Of a stretch of DNA of 64,000 nucleotides, positions 63,633 through 64,000 are shown piece after piece. The stretch's first letter is position 1. Each line of letters begins with the position of its first letter. The notes beneath the pieces are model-generated. The model saw only the letters and a list, made by a program, of their open reading frames with translations. It made no database searches and had not been told where the DNA came from. Made by a program: the position numbers and the translations under genes. This DNA is from Gemmatimonadaceae bacterium (GTDB taxonomy: Bacteria; Gemmatimonadota; Gemmatimonadetes; Gemmatimonadales; Gemmatimonadaceae), in contig JADZDM010000014.1 in the NCBI GenBank assembly GCA_020851035.1, forward strand, positions 1 through 64,000, read 5' to 3'.

Positions 63633-64000
63633 CGTCCGACCCCGTCGAGCATATGCCGGCCCTCCCGACGCCGGACGCAGGCCAGCGCCGCGGCTTCGCG
63701 CTGCTCTCGATCATGGTCGCGGTCGTGCTGCTGGCGACGGCCGTGATGGCGATCGGCGCCGCCAACACCACCCGCCTCAGGTCGCAGACGATCTCCACCA
63801 CGCGGACCGCGGCACTCAGCCTGGCCCGCGACCACCTCGAGGCGGTGCGCGCCCGGGATCCGTGGTCCGTGGCCAGCGAGGCACCCCAGGCCGTGGATGC
63901 CACCGGCGCCCCGGTCACGGGGGGGGAGTTCACCCGGGAACTCGTGGTCACCGTCGTGCAGGACAACCTCCTGATGCTCGAGGTGATCATCACCCCGCGC
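63629..64000 (+). CDS. PilV-like prepilin, cut by the window end
   Basis: At least 124 codons from a GTG at 63629 that overlaps the GspH stop. The leader ends QRRG and is followed by FALLSIMVAVVLLATAVMAI, so Ser stands at +5 where most pilins have Glu. The helix continues AALSLARDHLEAVRARDPWS, as in PilV/GspI. The reading frame is open to base 64000, so the C terminus is missing. Confidence 0.75.
   Translation, partial: MTSDPVEHMPALPTPDAGQRRGFALLSIMVAVVLLATAVMAIGAANTTRLRSQTISTTRTAALSLARDHLEAVRARDPWSVASEAPQAVDATGAPVTGGEFTRELVVTVVQDNLLMLEVIITPR

Overview
The window is one continuous stretch of G+C-rich (by eye well above 65 %) bacterial chromosome. Genes are packed tightly, with many ATGA, GTGA and TGATG stop/start overlaps and frequent GTG starts. 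The content points to a Gram-negative (diderm) aerobic heterotroph: type IV pilus minor pilins, a BamA-superfamily outer-membrane protein, lipoproteins, lipoylated pyruvate dehydrogenase and glycine cleavage enzymes, and peptide uptake systems. The overall gene style and the intergenic palindromes recall Gemmatimonadota; this assignment is inference, because no rRNA or other decisive marker lies in the window.

Left end (1-8.6 kb): a CRISPR array that runs off the left edge, its leader, cas2 and a fused cas4-cas1, all read on the minus strand. No interference gene is present. Directly upstream on the same strand lies a tightly overlapping operon: class I aminotransferase, stand-alone Lrp/AsnC effector domain, NurA nuclease, HerA ATPase and a secreted DUF6263-like protein.

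8.8-18.1 kb: a DEAD-box-like protein that has lost its helicase motifs but keeps a DbpA-type RNA-binding domain and gains a long [10 protein letters not shown] repeat tail; thymidine kinase; a minus-strand minor-pilin operon (GspH-, PilV-, PilW- and PilX-like); then DUF2007, coaE and gcvH.

18.2-29.8 kb: gcvP (fused P protein), a LipM-like octanoyl/lipoyl transferase, a complete Dpp/Opp-type ABC peptide transporter (lipoprotein, two permeases, two ATPases), a POT-family peptide transporter, and a palindromic intergenic repeat cluster.

29.8-38.2 kb: envelope genes. These are a BamA-like outer-membrane protein with a coiled-coil partner and an unknown protein, a GT2 glycosyltransferase with a 280-residue disordered charged tail, a DUF3108 periplasmic protein, a GT4 glycosyltransferase, a small membrane protein and a DAO-family oxidoreductase.

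38.4-46.8 kb: a lipoate/pyruvate-dehydrogenase cluster (lipA, pdhA, pdhB, pdhC, a DUF3667 membrane protein, lpd, lipB). With gcvH/gcvP/lipM-like it gives this region both lipoylated targets and two different octanoyl-transfer enzymes.

46.9-64 kb: a UvrD/PcrA helicase, a second palindromic element, two zinc metallopeptidases, dnaE carrying a 427-residue intein with a LAGLIDADG homing endonuclease, accA, a RicT/PSP1 protein, metG, and the start of a second pilin operon that is cut by the right edge.

The items most worth following up are the adaptation-only CRISPR locus next to nurA-herA, the degenerate DEAD-box/RNA-binding protein, the dnaE intein, and the recurrence of Arg-rich disordered tails on three unrelated proteins.
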